Below, piece after piece: positions 1 to 8,142 of a stretch of DNA of 64,000 bases (its first letter is position 1; every line of letters begins with the position of its first letter). The stretch is from Butyricimonas virosa. GTDB lineage: Bacteria > Bacteroidota > Bacteroidia > Bacteroidales > Marinifilaceae. The stretch spans positions 248,001 to 312,000 of the forward strand of contig NZ_CP102269.1 in the NCBI RefSeq assembly GCF_025148635.1. The letters are read 5' to 3'. Under the pieces are notes generated by a model. It worked only from the letters and a program-made list of their open reading frames with translations, was not told where the DNA came from and searched no databases. A program made the position numbers and the translations under genes.

Positions 1-1
1 T

Positions 2-928
2 TCGATAGAAAAAAACATGTACGGCGTACTTATCGCGTTAGTACCTACGTTTATCTTTTCTATCGTATTTTTCGGGTTAGGCGCCATTCTGGTAACCCTC
101 ACCTCGGTAGCTGCCTGCCTTGTATTCGAATACGTTATTCAAAAATACCTCATGAAGCAACGCCCCACAATATGGGACGGATCAGCCATCATCACGGGAG
201 TATTGCTGGCATTTAACCTTCCATCCTCCCTTCCCTTGTGGATCGTGGTGATCGGGGCGTTGGTTGCCATCGGTATCGGTAAGATGAGTTTCGGAGGATT
301 AGGAAACAATATTTTCAACCCGGCTCTCGTAGGTCGTGTTTTCCTATTGATCTCTTTCCCGGTACAAATGACCACTTGGCCCGTACCGAACGGGTTCGCC
401 ACGGCTGATGCCGTAACCGGAGCTACCCCTCTGGCACTCGTGAAAGAAGCCGTCAAGAACGGACAAGCCGTCGGTGACACACTATCTTCAGTTGGAATCA
501 CTACCGGCAACCTGATTCTCGGTAACATCGGGGGAAGTTTAGGAGAAGTAGCCGCTATCGGACTTTTACTAGGATTTGCTTATATGTTAATCCGGAAGAT
601 CATCAGCTGGCACATCCCGGTAGCTATCTTTGCCACGGTTATCGTATTCTCCGGAATACTGAATCTAGCCGATCCCGCACAATTTGCCGGCCCGGTTTTC
701 CATCTCTTTACAGGAGGTTTGATGTTAGGAGCGATCTTTATGGCAACGGATTACGTAACCTCACCCATGACACATAAAGGAATGCTTATTTACGGTGTCG
801 GTATCGGACTATTGACCGTGATCATCCGTGTATTCGGGGCTTACCCGGAAGGAATGTCTTTCGCCATCCTGATCATGAACGGATTCACACCGCTGATAAA
901 TAGATATTGTAAACCCCGACGATTTTAA
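2..928 (+). CDS. rnfD: Rnf complex subunit RnfD, 5'-truncated by window edge
   Basis: Membrane subunit of the Rnf complex, which couples ferredoxin:NAD+ electron transfer to ion movement across the inner membrane. The frame is open to the window edge (S-I-E-K-N before the first Met at 17), so the true start lies outside. The visible part is strongly hydrophobic with many membrane segments. DAVTGATP (residues 131-138 counted from Met 17) matches the S/T-G-A-T flavinylation motif, with Thr137 as the expected covalent FMN site. It is followed by rnfG, rnfE and rnfA in the usual Rnf order; NqrB is the alternative, but the short RnfG downstream favours Rnf. Confidence 0.93.
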   Translation, partial: SIEKNMYGVLIALVPTFIFSIVFFGLGAILVTLTSVAACLVFEYVIQKYLMKQRPTIWDGSAIITGVLLAFNLPSSLPLWIVVIGALVAIGIGKMSFGGLGNNIFNPALVGRVFLLISFPVQMTTWPVPNGFATADAVTGATPLALVKEAVKNGQAVGDTLSSVGITTGNLILGNIGGSLGEVAAIGLLLGFAYMLIRKIISWHIPVAIFATVIVFSGILNLADPAQFAGPVFHLFTGGLMLGAIFMATDYVTSPMTHKGMLIYGVGIGLLTVIIRVFGAYPEGMSFAILIMNGFTPLINRYCKPRRF

Positions 929-969
929 ATTTACTAATTGTAGATTGTAAATTGCTTACAAATGGAATT

Positions 970-997
970 TAAAATTTAAAATCTAAAATTTAAAATC
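970..997 (+). repeat. TAAAATY heptamer array before rnfG
   Basis: Four consecutive 7-nt units alternate TAAAATT and TAAAATC and end 7 nt before the rnfG ATG. No Shine-Dalgarno sequence is present. The same heptamer family precedes rnfA and iorB, which suggests a dispersed intergenic repeat that may also act as an A-rich translation enhancer (inference). Confidence 0.8.
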
Positions 998-1004
998 TAA
1001 ACTG

Positions 1005-1586
1005 ATGGGAAAGAAATTAGAATCAAGCTTCAAAAATATGGTACTGGTGTTATTCTTGGTAACACTGGTTTCTTCTGCCGCCGTGGGAGTTGTGAACTCA
1101 CTCACGTCCGGGTTGATTGAAAAAGTAAAAATTGAAAAACAGGTACAAGCCATTCGTGCCGTGGTTCCCGCTTTTGATAATGACCCGATGACGGAAAAAC
1201 AGATCGTGAAAGTAGATGGAGGTGAATTAGAATTCTATCCGGCCAAAGCAAACGGGCAACTCGTGGGGACGGCCATTAAAACATTCACGAATAACGGGTT
1301 CGGCGGGCTTATTGAACTTATGGTAGGATTCACCCCGGACGGGAGCATATATAACTACTCCGTGCTAAGCCACAAAGAAACCCCGGGATTAGGTTCCAAA
1401 ATGGACACATGGTTCGTGAAAGGTGCCAAAGGGGATATTACCGGAAAAACCCCGGGTACGCAAGGACTTCAGGTTTCAAAGGACGGCGGAAACGTGGATG
1501 CCATCACGGCCGCAACGATTTCATCACGAGCCTTCCTAGATGCAGTAAACCGGGCAGCAAAGGCATTGACTGAATCCGCAAAATAA
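1005..1586 (+). CDS. rnfG: Rnf complex subunit RnfG (FMN-binding)
   Basis: Electron-carrying subunit of Rnf with a covalently bound FMN on the outer face of the membrane. The protein has 193 residues, one N-terminal membrane anchor (about 10-32) and an FMN-binding domain. DAITAAT at 165-171 matches the flavinylation motif, giving Thr171 as the likely phosphoester-linked residue. The length is typical of RnfG and shorter than NqrC. It lies 76 bp after rnfD, with an AT-rich heptamer array in the gap, and 28 bp before rnfE. Confidence 0.94.
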   Translation: MGKKLESSFKNMVLVLFLVTLVSSAAVGVVNSLTSGLIEKVKIEKQVQAIRAVVPAFDNDPMTEKQIVKVDGGELEFYPAKANGQLVGTAIKTFTNNGFGGLIELMVGFTPDGSIYNYSVLSHKETPGLGSKMDTWFVKGAKGDITGKTPGTQGLQVSKDGGNVDAITAATISSRAFLDAVNRAAKALTESAK

Positions 1587-1614
1587 CACGTAAAATCAAT
1601 GAAAGAATAAAGAT

Positions 1615-2202
1615 ATGAACAACTGGCAAACTTTTACCAAAGGGTTCTTCAAGGAAAATCCGACCTTCGTACTCCTGCTCGGGATGTGTCCCACGCTGGG
1701 AGTGACCACCTCCGCCATTAACGGCTTGGGGATGGGATTAGCCACGGCTTTCGTTCTGGTACTATCCAACTTGGCCATCTCGCTCGTGGCAAACCTGATT
1801 CCCGACAAAATCCGGATTCCCGGTTTTATCGTGATCATTGCTGCATTCGTTACTGTGGTCGATATGTGTATGGCAGCTTACCTGCCGAGCTTGCACGAAT
1901 CGTTGGGATTATTCATTCCGTTGATCGTGGTGAACTGTATCGTGTTGGGACGAGCTGAATCATTCGCATCCAAGAACAAAGCCCTTCCTTCCATGCTGGA
2001 CGGTTTGGGCATCGGTCTCGGTTTCACCATGGCTTTAACAATATTAGGAGCAATCCGTGAAATTCTGGGTAGTGGAAAGTTCTTCAACATGACTCTCTAC
2101 AATGAAAACTACGGAATGCTCGTTTTCGTCTTGGCCCCAGGAGCGTTTATCGCCCTAGGTTACCTGATCGCTTTTATCAACAGAATAAGAAAAACCAACT
2201 AA
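1615..2202 (+). CDS. rnfE: Rnf complex subunit RnfE
   Basis: Integral membrane subunit of Rnf, 195 residues with about six predicted hydrophobic segments. It contains the family-typical stretches FKENPTFVLLLGMCPTLGVT (about 11-30) and GFTMALTILGAIREILGSG (about 135-153). RnfE and RnfA are related by duplication and form an inverted pair in the membrane; the Cys in GMCPTLG matches the conserved cysteine that holds the intramembrane iron centre. It sits between rnfG and rnfA in one operon. Confidence 0.94.
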   Translation: MNNWQTFTKGFFKENPTFVLLLGMCPTLGVTTSAINGLGMGLATAFVLVLSNLAISLVANLIPDKIRIPGFIVIIAAFVTVVDMCMAAYLPSLHESLGLFIPLIVVNCIVLGRAESFASKNKALPSMLDGLGIGLGFTMALTILGAIREILGSGKFFNMTLYNENYGMLVFVLAPGAFIALGYLIAFINRIRKTN

Positions 2203-2208
2203 TTGTAA

Positions 2209-2271
2209 ATTTTAGATTGTAAATTGTAAATTGAAAAAGCAATCTAAAATCTAAAATCTAAAATCTAAAAT
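2209..2271 (+). repeat. heptamer array with inverted repeat before rnfA
   Basis: Four copies of CTAAAAT occupy 2244-2271. An 11-bp perfect inverted repeat pairs 2209-2219 (ATTTTAGATTG) with 2240-2250, enclosing a 20-nt loop. The array ends 7 nt before the rnfA ATG. It could form a weak AT hairpin in the rnf mRNA. Confidence 0.8.
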
Positions 2272-2278
2272 TAGAAAC

Positions 2279-2851
2279 ATGGAATACGTTTTTATATTTA
2301 TAGCCGCAGTATTTGTCAACAATATCGTGTTGGCACAATTCTTGGGAATCTGCCCGTTCCTAGGGGTTTCCAAGAGCGTACCCACGGCACTCGGTATGAC
2401 AGGAGCCGTTACGTTCGTGATGATTCTGGCAACCCTGGTAACGTTTATCGTACAGAAAACCGTACTTGACCCGTTCGGCATTGGATTCATGCAAACCATC
2501 GTGTTTATCCTAATCATTGCCGCCCTCGTTCAGATGGTAGAAATCATTCTGAAAAAGGTAAGTCCGTCGCTTTATCAAGCATTGGGAGTTTTCCTACCCT
2601 TGATCACGACGAACTGTGCCGTGCTTGGTGTGGCCATCATGGTGATTCAAAAAGATTATAACTTACTGGAATCCGTTGTTTTTGCAGCCTCAACCGCCTT
2701 AGGTTTCGGATTAGCCTTAACCATCTTTGCCGGAATCCGGGAACAACTGGAACTATCCTCCATTCCTCAAGGAATGAAAGGAACCCCTATCGCACTGGTT
2801 ACAGCCGGATTACTGGCCATGGCATTTATGGGATTCTCGGGGATCGTATAA
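2279..2851 (+). CDS. rnfA: Rnf complex subunit RnfA
   Basis: Integral membrane subunit of Rnf, 190 residues with about six hydrophobic segments. It carries the family signatures NNIVLAQFLGICPFLGVS near the N terminus and TTNCAVLGVA in the middle, including the cysteines expected to bind the intramembrane iron centre with RnfE. It is the last gene of the visible rnf operon. The rnfB and rnfC genes are not in view and should lie left of the window. A perfect hairpin follows the stop by 3 nt. Confidence 0.94.
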   Translation: MEYVFIFIAAVFVNNIVLAQFLGICPFLGVSKSVPTALGMTGAVTFVMILATLVTFIVQKTVLDPFGIGFMQTIVFILIIAALVQMVEIILKKVSPSLYQALGVFLPLITTNCAVLGVAIMVIQKDYNLLESVVFAASTALGFGLALTIFAGIREQLELSSIPQGMKGTPIALVTAGLLAMAFMGFSGIV

Positions 2852-2854
2852 TAA

Positions 2855-2878
2855 GTCGAAGGTTTATAAACCTTCGAC
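2855..2878. terminator. palindromic hairpin between convergent rnfA and HAD gene
   Basis: GTCGAAGG and CCTTCGAC form an 8-bp stem around TTTATAAA, which is itself self-complementary. It sits between the convergent ends of rnfA (stop at 2851) and the HAD gene (stop at 2879). It has no strong T tract, so it is a stem-loop 3' end rather than a textbook intrinsic terminator. Confidence 0.65.
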
Positions 2879-3532
2879 TCACTTCCCCATCAAGCTAACA
2901 AACTCGTCATACACGCATCCCGTGAAATCGGAAAGCACCCGATCGACTTTGTCCTGTATCTTCTCCCTCGGATTCGTGGTTGCCAAACCGACAACCTTCA
3001 TCCCCGCACGCTGTCCGGCCTCTATCCCGGAAAAAGAATCTTCGAAGACACAACAATCATCCGGTTCTATCTGTAACTCTCGTGCTGCCAACAAATAGCA
3101 CTCCGGATCCGGTTTAGACCGGGTAATCTTATCTGCCGTGATCATACATTCAAATAACTCGGCAAACTCCGGGTGAACCCTCAAAACGTAAGCCATTTTC
3201 TTATTATTTGAACTGGTAACCAAGGCCGTTCTCACCCCATGTTTCTGTAACGTCCTGATAAATTGTTCCACCCCGGGGAAGTAAGGAAAATTCATCCAAC
3301 GCTCGAATTCGTCAAGTTCCCGTGAAACCTGTTGTTGTAAAGCGACATCACCTTCGAAATAATTCTTCAAAATCAGTTCAGTCGTCTGCCCTTTAATTAC
3401 TTTATGAAATTCCGGCATATCCGGATGGTAACGTTTCCCCTGTTCCCGCCAGAAATTATCGTACTGCCCCTCCGTGTCAAGCACCACCCCATCCATATCG
3501 AATAATGCCGCAAATCGTCTCACTCTATCCAT
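2879..3532 (-). CDS. HAD-superfamily phosphatase/phosphoglucomutase-like
   Basis: Cytosolic haloacid-dehalogenase hydrolase of 217 residues. Motif I is FDMDGVVLDTE with nucleophile Asp12 and acid/base Asp14. Motif II is the TSSNNKK stretch, and the late motifs appear as SKPDPECY and FEDSFSGIEAG. The alpha-helical cap inserted after motif I fits the beta-phosphoglucomutase/2-deoxyglucose-6-phosphatase branch. The substrate cannot be read from sequence. It is a single gene, convergent with rnfA and divergent from the nucleotidyltransferase gene. Confidence 0.88.
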   Translation of the reverse strand: MDRVRRFAALFDMDGVVLDTEGQYDNFWREQGKRYHPDMPEFHKVIKGQTTELILKNYFEGDVALQQQVSRELDEFERWMNFPYFPGVEQFIRTLQKHGVRTALVTSSNNKKMAYVLRVHPEFAELFECMITADKITRSKPDPECYLLAARELQIEPDDCCVFEDSFSGIEAGQRAGMKVVGLATTNPREKIQDKVDRVLSDFTGCVYDEFVSLMGK

Positions 3533-3608
3533 AATCTTTCATCTCAATAATACATAGGTCACAAAAATATCGAAAAAAGGGTAATCCGGACAAATCCGAA
3601 ACAATTTA

Positions 3609-3640
3609 TTTGGTCTGTACAAGATAACTTGATAATTTTG
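3609..3640 (+). promoter_or_regulatory. Bacteroidetes-type promoter of the nucleotidyltransferase gene
   Basis: TTTG at 3609-3612 and TAATTTTG at 3633-3640 are separated by 20 nt, matching the Bacteroides primary-sigma consensus TTTG / TAnnTTTG. The start codon is at 3658, giving a leader of about 10 nt. Confidence 0.75.
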
Positions 3641-3657
3641 CACACAAAATAAATAAT

Positions 3658-5061
3658 ATGCAGTTAACTCATCCTATTTTTAAAATATTATCCGGAATCG
3701 CGGCAGAAAAGGGGTTGGAAATTTACGTTATCGGGGGATACGTGCGCGACCTGATATTACGACGCCCCTCCAAGGACATTGATATTGTCGTGTTGGGGAG
3801 CGGAATAGAATTGGCTGAGACAGCTGCCAAGCAACTCGGTGATTTAACGGTTTCCGTGTTCAAAAACTTCGGAACTGCCATGTTCCGCTATAAAGGAGTT
3901 GAGATTGAATTCGTGGGAGCCCGCAAGGAATCCTATCATCTGGACTCTCGTAAACCCATTGTTGAAGAAGGAACCATCGATGACGATCAGAAACGGCGTG
4001 ATTTCACGATCAACGCTTTGGCCATATCCTTGAACCAAGAGAACTACGGGACACTGGTTGACCCGTTCGGGGGACTTCAGGATTTAGAGGATGGAATATT
4101 AAAAACTCCCCTCGATCCGATTATCACGTTTTCGGATGATCCCTTGCGTATGATGCGGGCCGTCCGTTTTGCCTCACAATTGAATTTCACGATCGAACCC
4201 GTGACATTTGAAAGTATCATCGCAAATCGGGATCGATTGAAAATCGTCTCCAAAGAGCGCATCATGGACGAGTTCAACAAGATCATGGCCTCACCGAAAC
4301 CTTCCGTGGGATTAAAATTACTGGAACAATCCGGCCTGTTGAGAGTATTCTTCCCGGAACTATCCGCTTTAAAAGGCGTGGAACACGTGGATGGCATCGG
4401 ACACAAAGATAACTTTTACCACACGCTGACTGTCGTGGATTCGGTAAGTCGTGTTTCCGATAACCTGTGGTTACGCTGGGCAGCCTTACTGCATGATATA
4501 GCCAAACCGGTCACCAAGAAATTCATTCCGGGACAAGGGTGGACTTTCTACGGGCATAACCACGTGGGCGAACGTATGGTCGGGAGATTATTCAACCGCT
4601 TGAAACTTCCCCAAAACGAGAAGATGAAATACGTACAAAAGCTGGTAGGCCTGCATATGCGCCCGATCGTTCTCTCGGAAGACATTGTAACGGATTCAGC
4701 CGTACGCCGCCTGCTTTTCGATGCGGGGGACGATATCGACGATCTGATGACTCTTGCCGAGGCGGACATCACTTCTAAAAATGAAGAGAAAGTGCGTCGA
4801 TTTCTGGCAAACTTCCAGATCGTGCGCCAAAAACTGAAAGAAGTCGAAGAAAAGGATGCCATCCGGAATTTTCAACCTCCTGTCAGCGGGGAAGAGATTA
4901 TGGAAACATTCCAACTCCCCCCCTGTAAGGCAATCGGGGATATTAAAAATGCCATCAAAGAGGCAATTCTTGATGGCATTATCGGCAATAATCCTACCGA
5001 AGCCCGGGAATACATGTTCCAAGTAGCGACAGAACTAGGGATTCAGAAAGAAGGTGAATAG
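3658..5061 (+). CDS. cca: CCA tRNA nucleotidyltransferase with HD domain
   Basis: Class II tRNA nucleotidyltransferase that adds or repairs the 3' CCA of tRNA. The N-terminal catalytic head shows IGGYVRDLILRR (25-36) and the metal-binding DID (40-42). RRDFTINALAIS and DPLRMMRAVRFASQL follow as nucleotide and template recognition motifs. The C-terminal half carries an HD phosphohydrolase domain with HKDNFYHTL and WAALLHDIAKP. At 467 residues it has the usual length of HD-containing bacterial enzymes. It has its own promoter and ends 3 bp before the convergent rsgA. A poly(A) polymerase of the same fold cannot be fully excluded. Confidence 0.88.
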   Translation: MQLTHPIFKILSGIAAEKGLEIYVIGGYVRDLILRRPSKDIDIVVLGSGIELAETAAKQLGDLTVSVFKNFGTAMFRYKGVEIEFVGARKESYHLDSRKPIVEEGTIDDDQKRRDFTINALAISLNQENYGTLVDPFGGLQDLEDGILKTPLDPIITFSDDPLRMMRAVRFASQLNFTIEPVTFESIIANRDRLKIVSKERIMDEFNKIMASPKPSVGLKLLEQSGLLRVFFPELSALKGVEHVDGIGHKDNFYHTLTVVDSVSRVSDNLWLRWAALLHDIAKPVTKKFIPGQGWTFYGHNHVGERMVGRLFNRLKLPQNEKMKYVQKLVGLHMRPIVLSEDIVTDSAVRRLLFDAGDDIDDLMTLAEADITSKNEEKVRRFLANFQIVRQKLKEVEEKDAIRNFQPPVSGEEIMETFQLPPCKAIGDIKNAIKEAILDGIIGNNPTEAREYMFQVATELGIQKEGE

Positions 5062-5064
5062 GGA

Positions 5065-6120
5065 TCAGAAATGATCCTTACGTTTCTTCACTTCATCCAC
5101 GAGTTTCGTGAAAGATTTCTCTTTTTTCCGTTTCTCATGTTCGGAGGCAGAGAAATGCCACGTTTCCCGTCGAAGTTTCAAATAACTCTCGTAAACCTGA
5201 CGATCTAGTATGCCACGACTCACCGCATCCAACACGGCACAACCCGGTTCATTGATATGCTCGCAATCCTTGAAACGACACGATTGCGCATAGTCGGCAA
5301 TCTCCAGTATCTCATCAAGCGCACCGGGATCATCAACCGCAAGACCGAATTCCCGAACCCCGGGAGTATCAATCAAGACACCGCCTCCATCCATCAACAC
5401 CATCTCCCGACGGGTCGAAGTATGGCGCCCCTTTCCCGTGGATTGACTTATTCCGAACGTGAGTAACACGGATTTCTCGCAAAGTGCATTCACCAGAGAA
5501 CTTTTCCCGACACCCGAAGAACCGACAAACACGACCGTCTCCCCCTCCGCAATAAATTCCCTTAAACGAAAAATCGTCCGAGACTCGTGAATACTCGTGT
5601 AAAACACCGGAATCTGCCGGATAACGTGCCGTATTTGCTCTTCCACTTTTTGTTGATCAAAACCCAAGTCGGCTTTATTAAGTACCAGTACAGAAGTAAT
5701 ATTTTCTTCCCGCATCTGAACCATAAAGCGCTCGGCACGACGGACATTGAAATTATCATCCAGACTTTGCACAATAAAGGCTTTGTCAACATGAGCCGCT
5801 ATGGCTTGTTTTTCGGCAACCGTTCCGATTTTCCTACGACACAAAGTACGTGACCGAGGCAACATATCCACGATAATCCCCATCCCCTCATCAAACGGCT
5901 GAAAGATTACCCAATCCCCAGTACAGGGTAATTCGAAATCCGACTTCCCGTACATCATGTTTCCTGTCAACTCGCACCGGAACACTCCGCTCCCGGCAAC
6001 CACCTCGTAACACGTCCGGTGTACAATAGTGACACGCCCATGCGTGAGAGTTCCATACGTCGATTCCTGTTTCAGTTGGTTTAACTTATCATTCCAACCA
6101 TAATAATTTAAATCTATCAT
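5065..6120 (-). CDS. rsgA: ribosome small-subunit maturation GTPase RsgA
   Basis: Circularly permuted GTPase that acts late in 30S subunit assembly. An N-terminal OB-fold is followed by the permuted G domain: NKAD (148-151, G4) precedes the Walker A motif GSSGVGKS (200-207, G1) and DTPGV (251-255, G3). The C-terminal zinc finger has Cys281, Cys286, His288 and Cys294. At 351 residues it is of normal length, with a basic lysine-rich tail. Its ATG overlaps the stop of the upstream methyltransferase by one base (TAATG), so the two are translationally coupled. Confidence 0.94.
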   Translation of the reverse strand: MIDLNYYGWNDKLNQLKQESTYGTLTHGRVTIVHRTCYEVVAGSGVFRCELTGNMMYGKSDFELPCTGDWVIFQPFDEGMGIIVDMLPRSRTLCRRKIGTVAEKQAIAAHVDKAFIVQSLDDNFNVRRAERFMVQMREENITSVLVLNKADLGFDQQKVEEQIRHVIRQIPVFYTSIHESRTIFRLREFIAEGETVVFVGSSGVGKSSLVNALCEKSVLLTFGISQSTGKGRHTSTRREMVLMDGGGVLIDTPGVREFGLAVDDPGALDEILEIADYAQSCRFKDCEHINEPGCAVLDAVSRGILDRQVYESYLKLRRETWHFSASEHEKRKKEKSFTKLVDEVKKRKDHF

Positions 6121-6896
6121 TACTTCATTTTTTTAGCGATATAAAATACATAACCGTAAAACTCCTTGTACTTACGGTATAGTTCAGCCTCGTGATGCTG
6201 AAAACTTATTAGTTCCTCGACTGTTTTATTCCCGTCATATTTCCGGCTGAATATCTCCCGAGCTTTAACTAACGGGGTAAAATAGTTCTCCGTCCAGCAA
6301 TACTCCGGCAGGATAAAAGTCGCCACGGGGATATACCCCGCTTTCTGAATCTGGGCGACTTTATTAGGTATCGTGTCGATCTCCGCATAAACGGACATCC
6401 AAAAATCATGGATCTCTGCCGGACGTTCTTCGGTAAACCACGAACTCTCGGAAACAGCAACATATCCTCCCGTCTTCAGATATTTGCGCCACTCGTTCAA
6501 TCCTCGTTCAAAACCGATATTATAAATAGCACCTTCCGACCAGATCAAGTCTAATTCTTCCTCCTCGAAAGGCAACGCATCCATTGAACCGACAATGCCT
6601 TTCACCCGTTCCTGGAGATTCAACACCCTAGCATTATGATTAAAACGCTCCACGAATCCCAGAAAAAAGTCGAGTCCTGTAATCTGCCCCGGAGTGTGCC
6701 GTGCCAGCGTCATCGTCTGTCCTCCCGTCCCGCATCCCAAGTCTGCAATCCGGGAATGATCCGTAAGATGGTCTATAAAGCTTAACGCTTTAAGCGTTAC
6801 TTCGGGACTTCCGGGTCCCTGCCGTTCTGTATTCAAGAAGAATTCGCAAATTAAATTAACGTCTATTCCAAGAATGGTATTATTTTCGTTACTCAT
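6120..6896 (-). CDS. class I SAM-dependent methyltransferase
   Basis: Cytosolic methyltransferase of 258 residues. The AdoMet-binding motif I is ADLGCGTGGQ (51-60), followed by the acidic TGLDFF end of strand beta-2 and LDLIWSEGAIYNIG as the post-motif region. The GAIYNIGFE stretch resembles small-molecule methyltransferases of the UbiE/COQ5-like group. The substrate is unknown. It is the first gene of a two-gene unit with rsgA, which may be only positional. Confidence 0.82.
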   Translation of the reverse strand: MSNENNTILGIDVNLICEFFLNTERQGPGSPEVTLKALSFIDHLTDHSRIADLGCGTGGQTMTLARHTPGQITGLDFFLGFVERFNHNARVLNLQERVKGIVGSMDALPFEEEELDLIWSEGAIYNIGFERGLNEWRKYLKTGGYVAVSESSWFTEERPAEIHDFWMSVYAEIDTIPNKVAQIQKAGYIPVATFILPEYCWTENYFTPLVKAREIFSRKYDGNKTVEELISFQHHEAELYRKYKEFYGYVFYIAKKMK

Positions 6897-7420
6897 GATT
6901 GATCAATATAAAGCATACACGTAAAAGCATAATTTTACTTTTCTCGTTGTACACGGATTAAAAATTCAAATTATAATAATAGAGAAATTACCCCCGGAAA
7001 GAGCTTTCCGAAAGCAAGCGAAGGGACAACCTGTATCAGAAATACAGATTGTTTATTACACCAAATCCGATTGTAATCTAGTTTTTAACATGATGTAAAG
7101 ATACACATATTTTATTCATTTGAAAATAATTGTCGCTATTTCCGTATAAGTTGGTCATCCCCTCGTCATACGTACACTGTCGCACAAGCATATCTCTCCA
7201 ATAAATAAATATACTACACGACCAAGCCATCCGGCAAATATAATCGTATCAAAAATCAATTTTATCGAACAAGAATGCAAGAGGAATGCAGGATGAATGC
7301 TCCGTGGTCTAAATGAACTATCAGGAAACTATTAAGAAAAAGTAAAATGAGGATAGCCTAACACGAAGGTAGTCCCAGTGCAATTTTAATGATACGGCCT
7401 AGCAGAAACGCATTCGATAT
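6897..7420. other. non-coding stretch upstream of uptake locus 1
   Basis: About 520 bp without a plausible gene separates the divergent methyltransferase and sigma-factor genes. A short hairpin (CGGAAAG/CTTTCCG, 6995-7010) and a CTGTAT/ATACAG stem near 7030 are visible. A GAATGC hexamer recurs three times near 7273-7300. I see no tRNA or known riboswitch in it. The promoter of the sigma gene follows immediately. Confidence 0.6.
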
Positions 7421-7451
7421 TTTGTAAATATTCCAATTTAGTTTATATTTG
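7421..7451 (+). promoter_or_regulatory. Bacteroidetes-type promoter of the locus 1 sigma gene
   Basis: TTTG at 7421-7424 and TATATTTG at 7444-7451 are separated by 19 nt, a full match to the primary-sigma consensus. The GTG start at 7501 gives a leader of about 40 nt. Confidence 0.78.
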
Positions 7452-7500
7452 CAACGAACAAATAAAAAGATTCACGTTCATATCGGCAAAATAATAACAC

Positions 7501-8067
7501 GTGGCAACAATAACACCTTTAAATTCTAGTTCCATCTATGACGAAAAAGTCATTCGGGAACTTTTCGAACAGCACTACACGCCCTTGGTGTTATTCGCAA
7601 AAGGCTATATTCCCGACTTGGACACGGACAAAGATGTTGTGCAGGAAGTATTTCTCTCGTTAATCGAATCCCAAGAAACATTCAATGACGTGGATAATCT
7701 AAAAGCCTATCTATACGGTACGGTCAAGCACAAATGCCTGAAATATCTCCGCCACGAAGAGGTAAAAAGACGCTACCAGAAATACATGCAAAGCGAGGTT
7801 CCGGATGAAACCAAAACTTACGAAGAACGTGTTCTTGAAGAAGAGGTTTACGCTCTCTTGATAAAAGCCATTCAGAACTTACCGGAACAATGCCAAAAAG
7901 TGTACTTGCTTGTTTTAGAAGGCAAAAGCAATCAAGAGATTGCCTATCAACTCCAACTAAACATCGAAACCGTCAAATCCCACAAGCAGGTCGGAAAAAA
8001 GTTGCTTTACGATCAACTGAAACACATTATTCCCGTCGGGATTCTCATTTTCTTACTGGAATTTTAG
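7501..8067 (+). CDS. RNA polymerase ECF sigma factor, locus 1
   Basis: ECF sigma-70 family protein of 188 residues that would direct transcription of the SusC/SusD locus. Region 2 is visible as the stretch around DKDVVQEVFLSLIES with LKAYLYGTVKHKCLKYLR. Region 4 is NLPEQCQKVYLLVLEGKSNQ followed by an HTH ending in ETVKSHKQ. The start is GTG at 7501; no ATG exists upstream in frame or in the first 90 codons, so a non-ATG start is required. The C terminus is hydrophobic (VGILIFLLEF), as often seen in Bacteroidetes ECF factors. The expected partner FecR gene is separated from it by the AAA gene. Confidence 0.9.
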   Translation: MATITPLNSSSIYDEKVIRELFEQHYTPLVLFAKGYIPDLDTDKDVVQEVFLSLIESQETFNDVDNLKAYLYGTVKHKCLKYLRHEEVKRRYQKYMQSEVPDETKTYEERVLEEEVYALLIKAIQNLPEQCQKVYLLVLEGKSNQEIAYQLQLNIETVKSHKQVGKKLLYDQLKHIIPVGILIFLLEF

Positions 8068-8090
8068 ACAGCCTCATCCCATTATTTGTG

Positions 8091-8122
8091 TTTGCCCGTT
8101 TACAATTTATTCTCTACCTTTG
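8091..8122 (+). promoter_or_regulatory. Bacteroidetes-type promoter of the AAA/PD-(D/E)XK gene
   Basis: TTTG at 8091-8094 and TACCTTTG at 8115-8122 are 20 nt apart. This lies between the sigma stop (8067) and ATG 8143, so the AAA gene has its own promoter. It also argues against the longer reading from ATG 8086, which would begin inside the promoter. Confidence 0.78.
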
Positions 8123-8142
8123 TTACTAAATACATAAAGACC

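Noticed and set aside
17..928. ATG 17 as the start of rnfD
   Set aside because: The frame is open upstream to the window edge and RnfD proteins have additional N-terminal residues before this Met, so the gene is cut by the window.
970..2271. CRISPR array from the AT-rich tandem repeats
   Set aside because: The units are 7 nt, contiguous and without spacers, and no cas genes are present.
6897..7500. A tRNA or small RNA gene in the long gap before locus 1
   Set aside because: Short hairpins exist but no cloverleaf, CCA end or conserved RNA fold is visible.
8086..8142. Longer N terminus for the AAA protein
   Set aside because: The extra 19 codons overlap a full TTTG/TAnnTTTG promoter, and the family start MNTSITRKLPIG begins at 8143.
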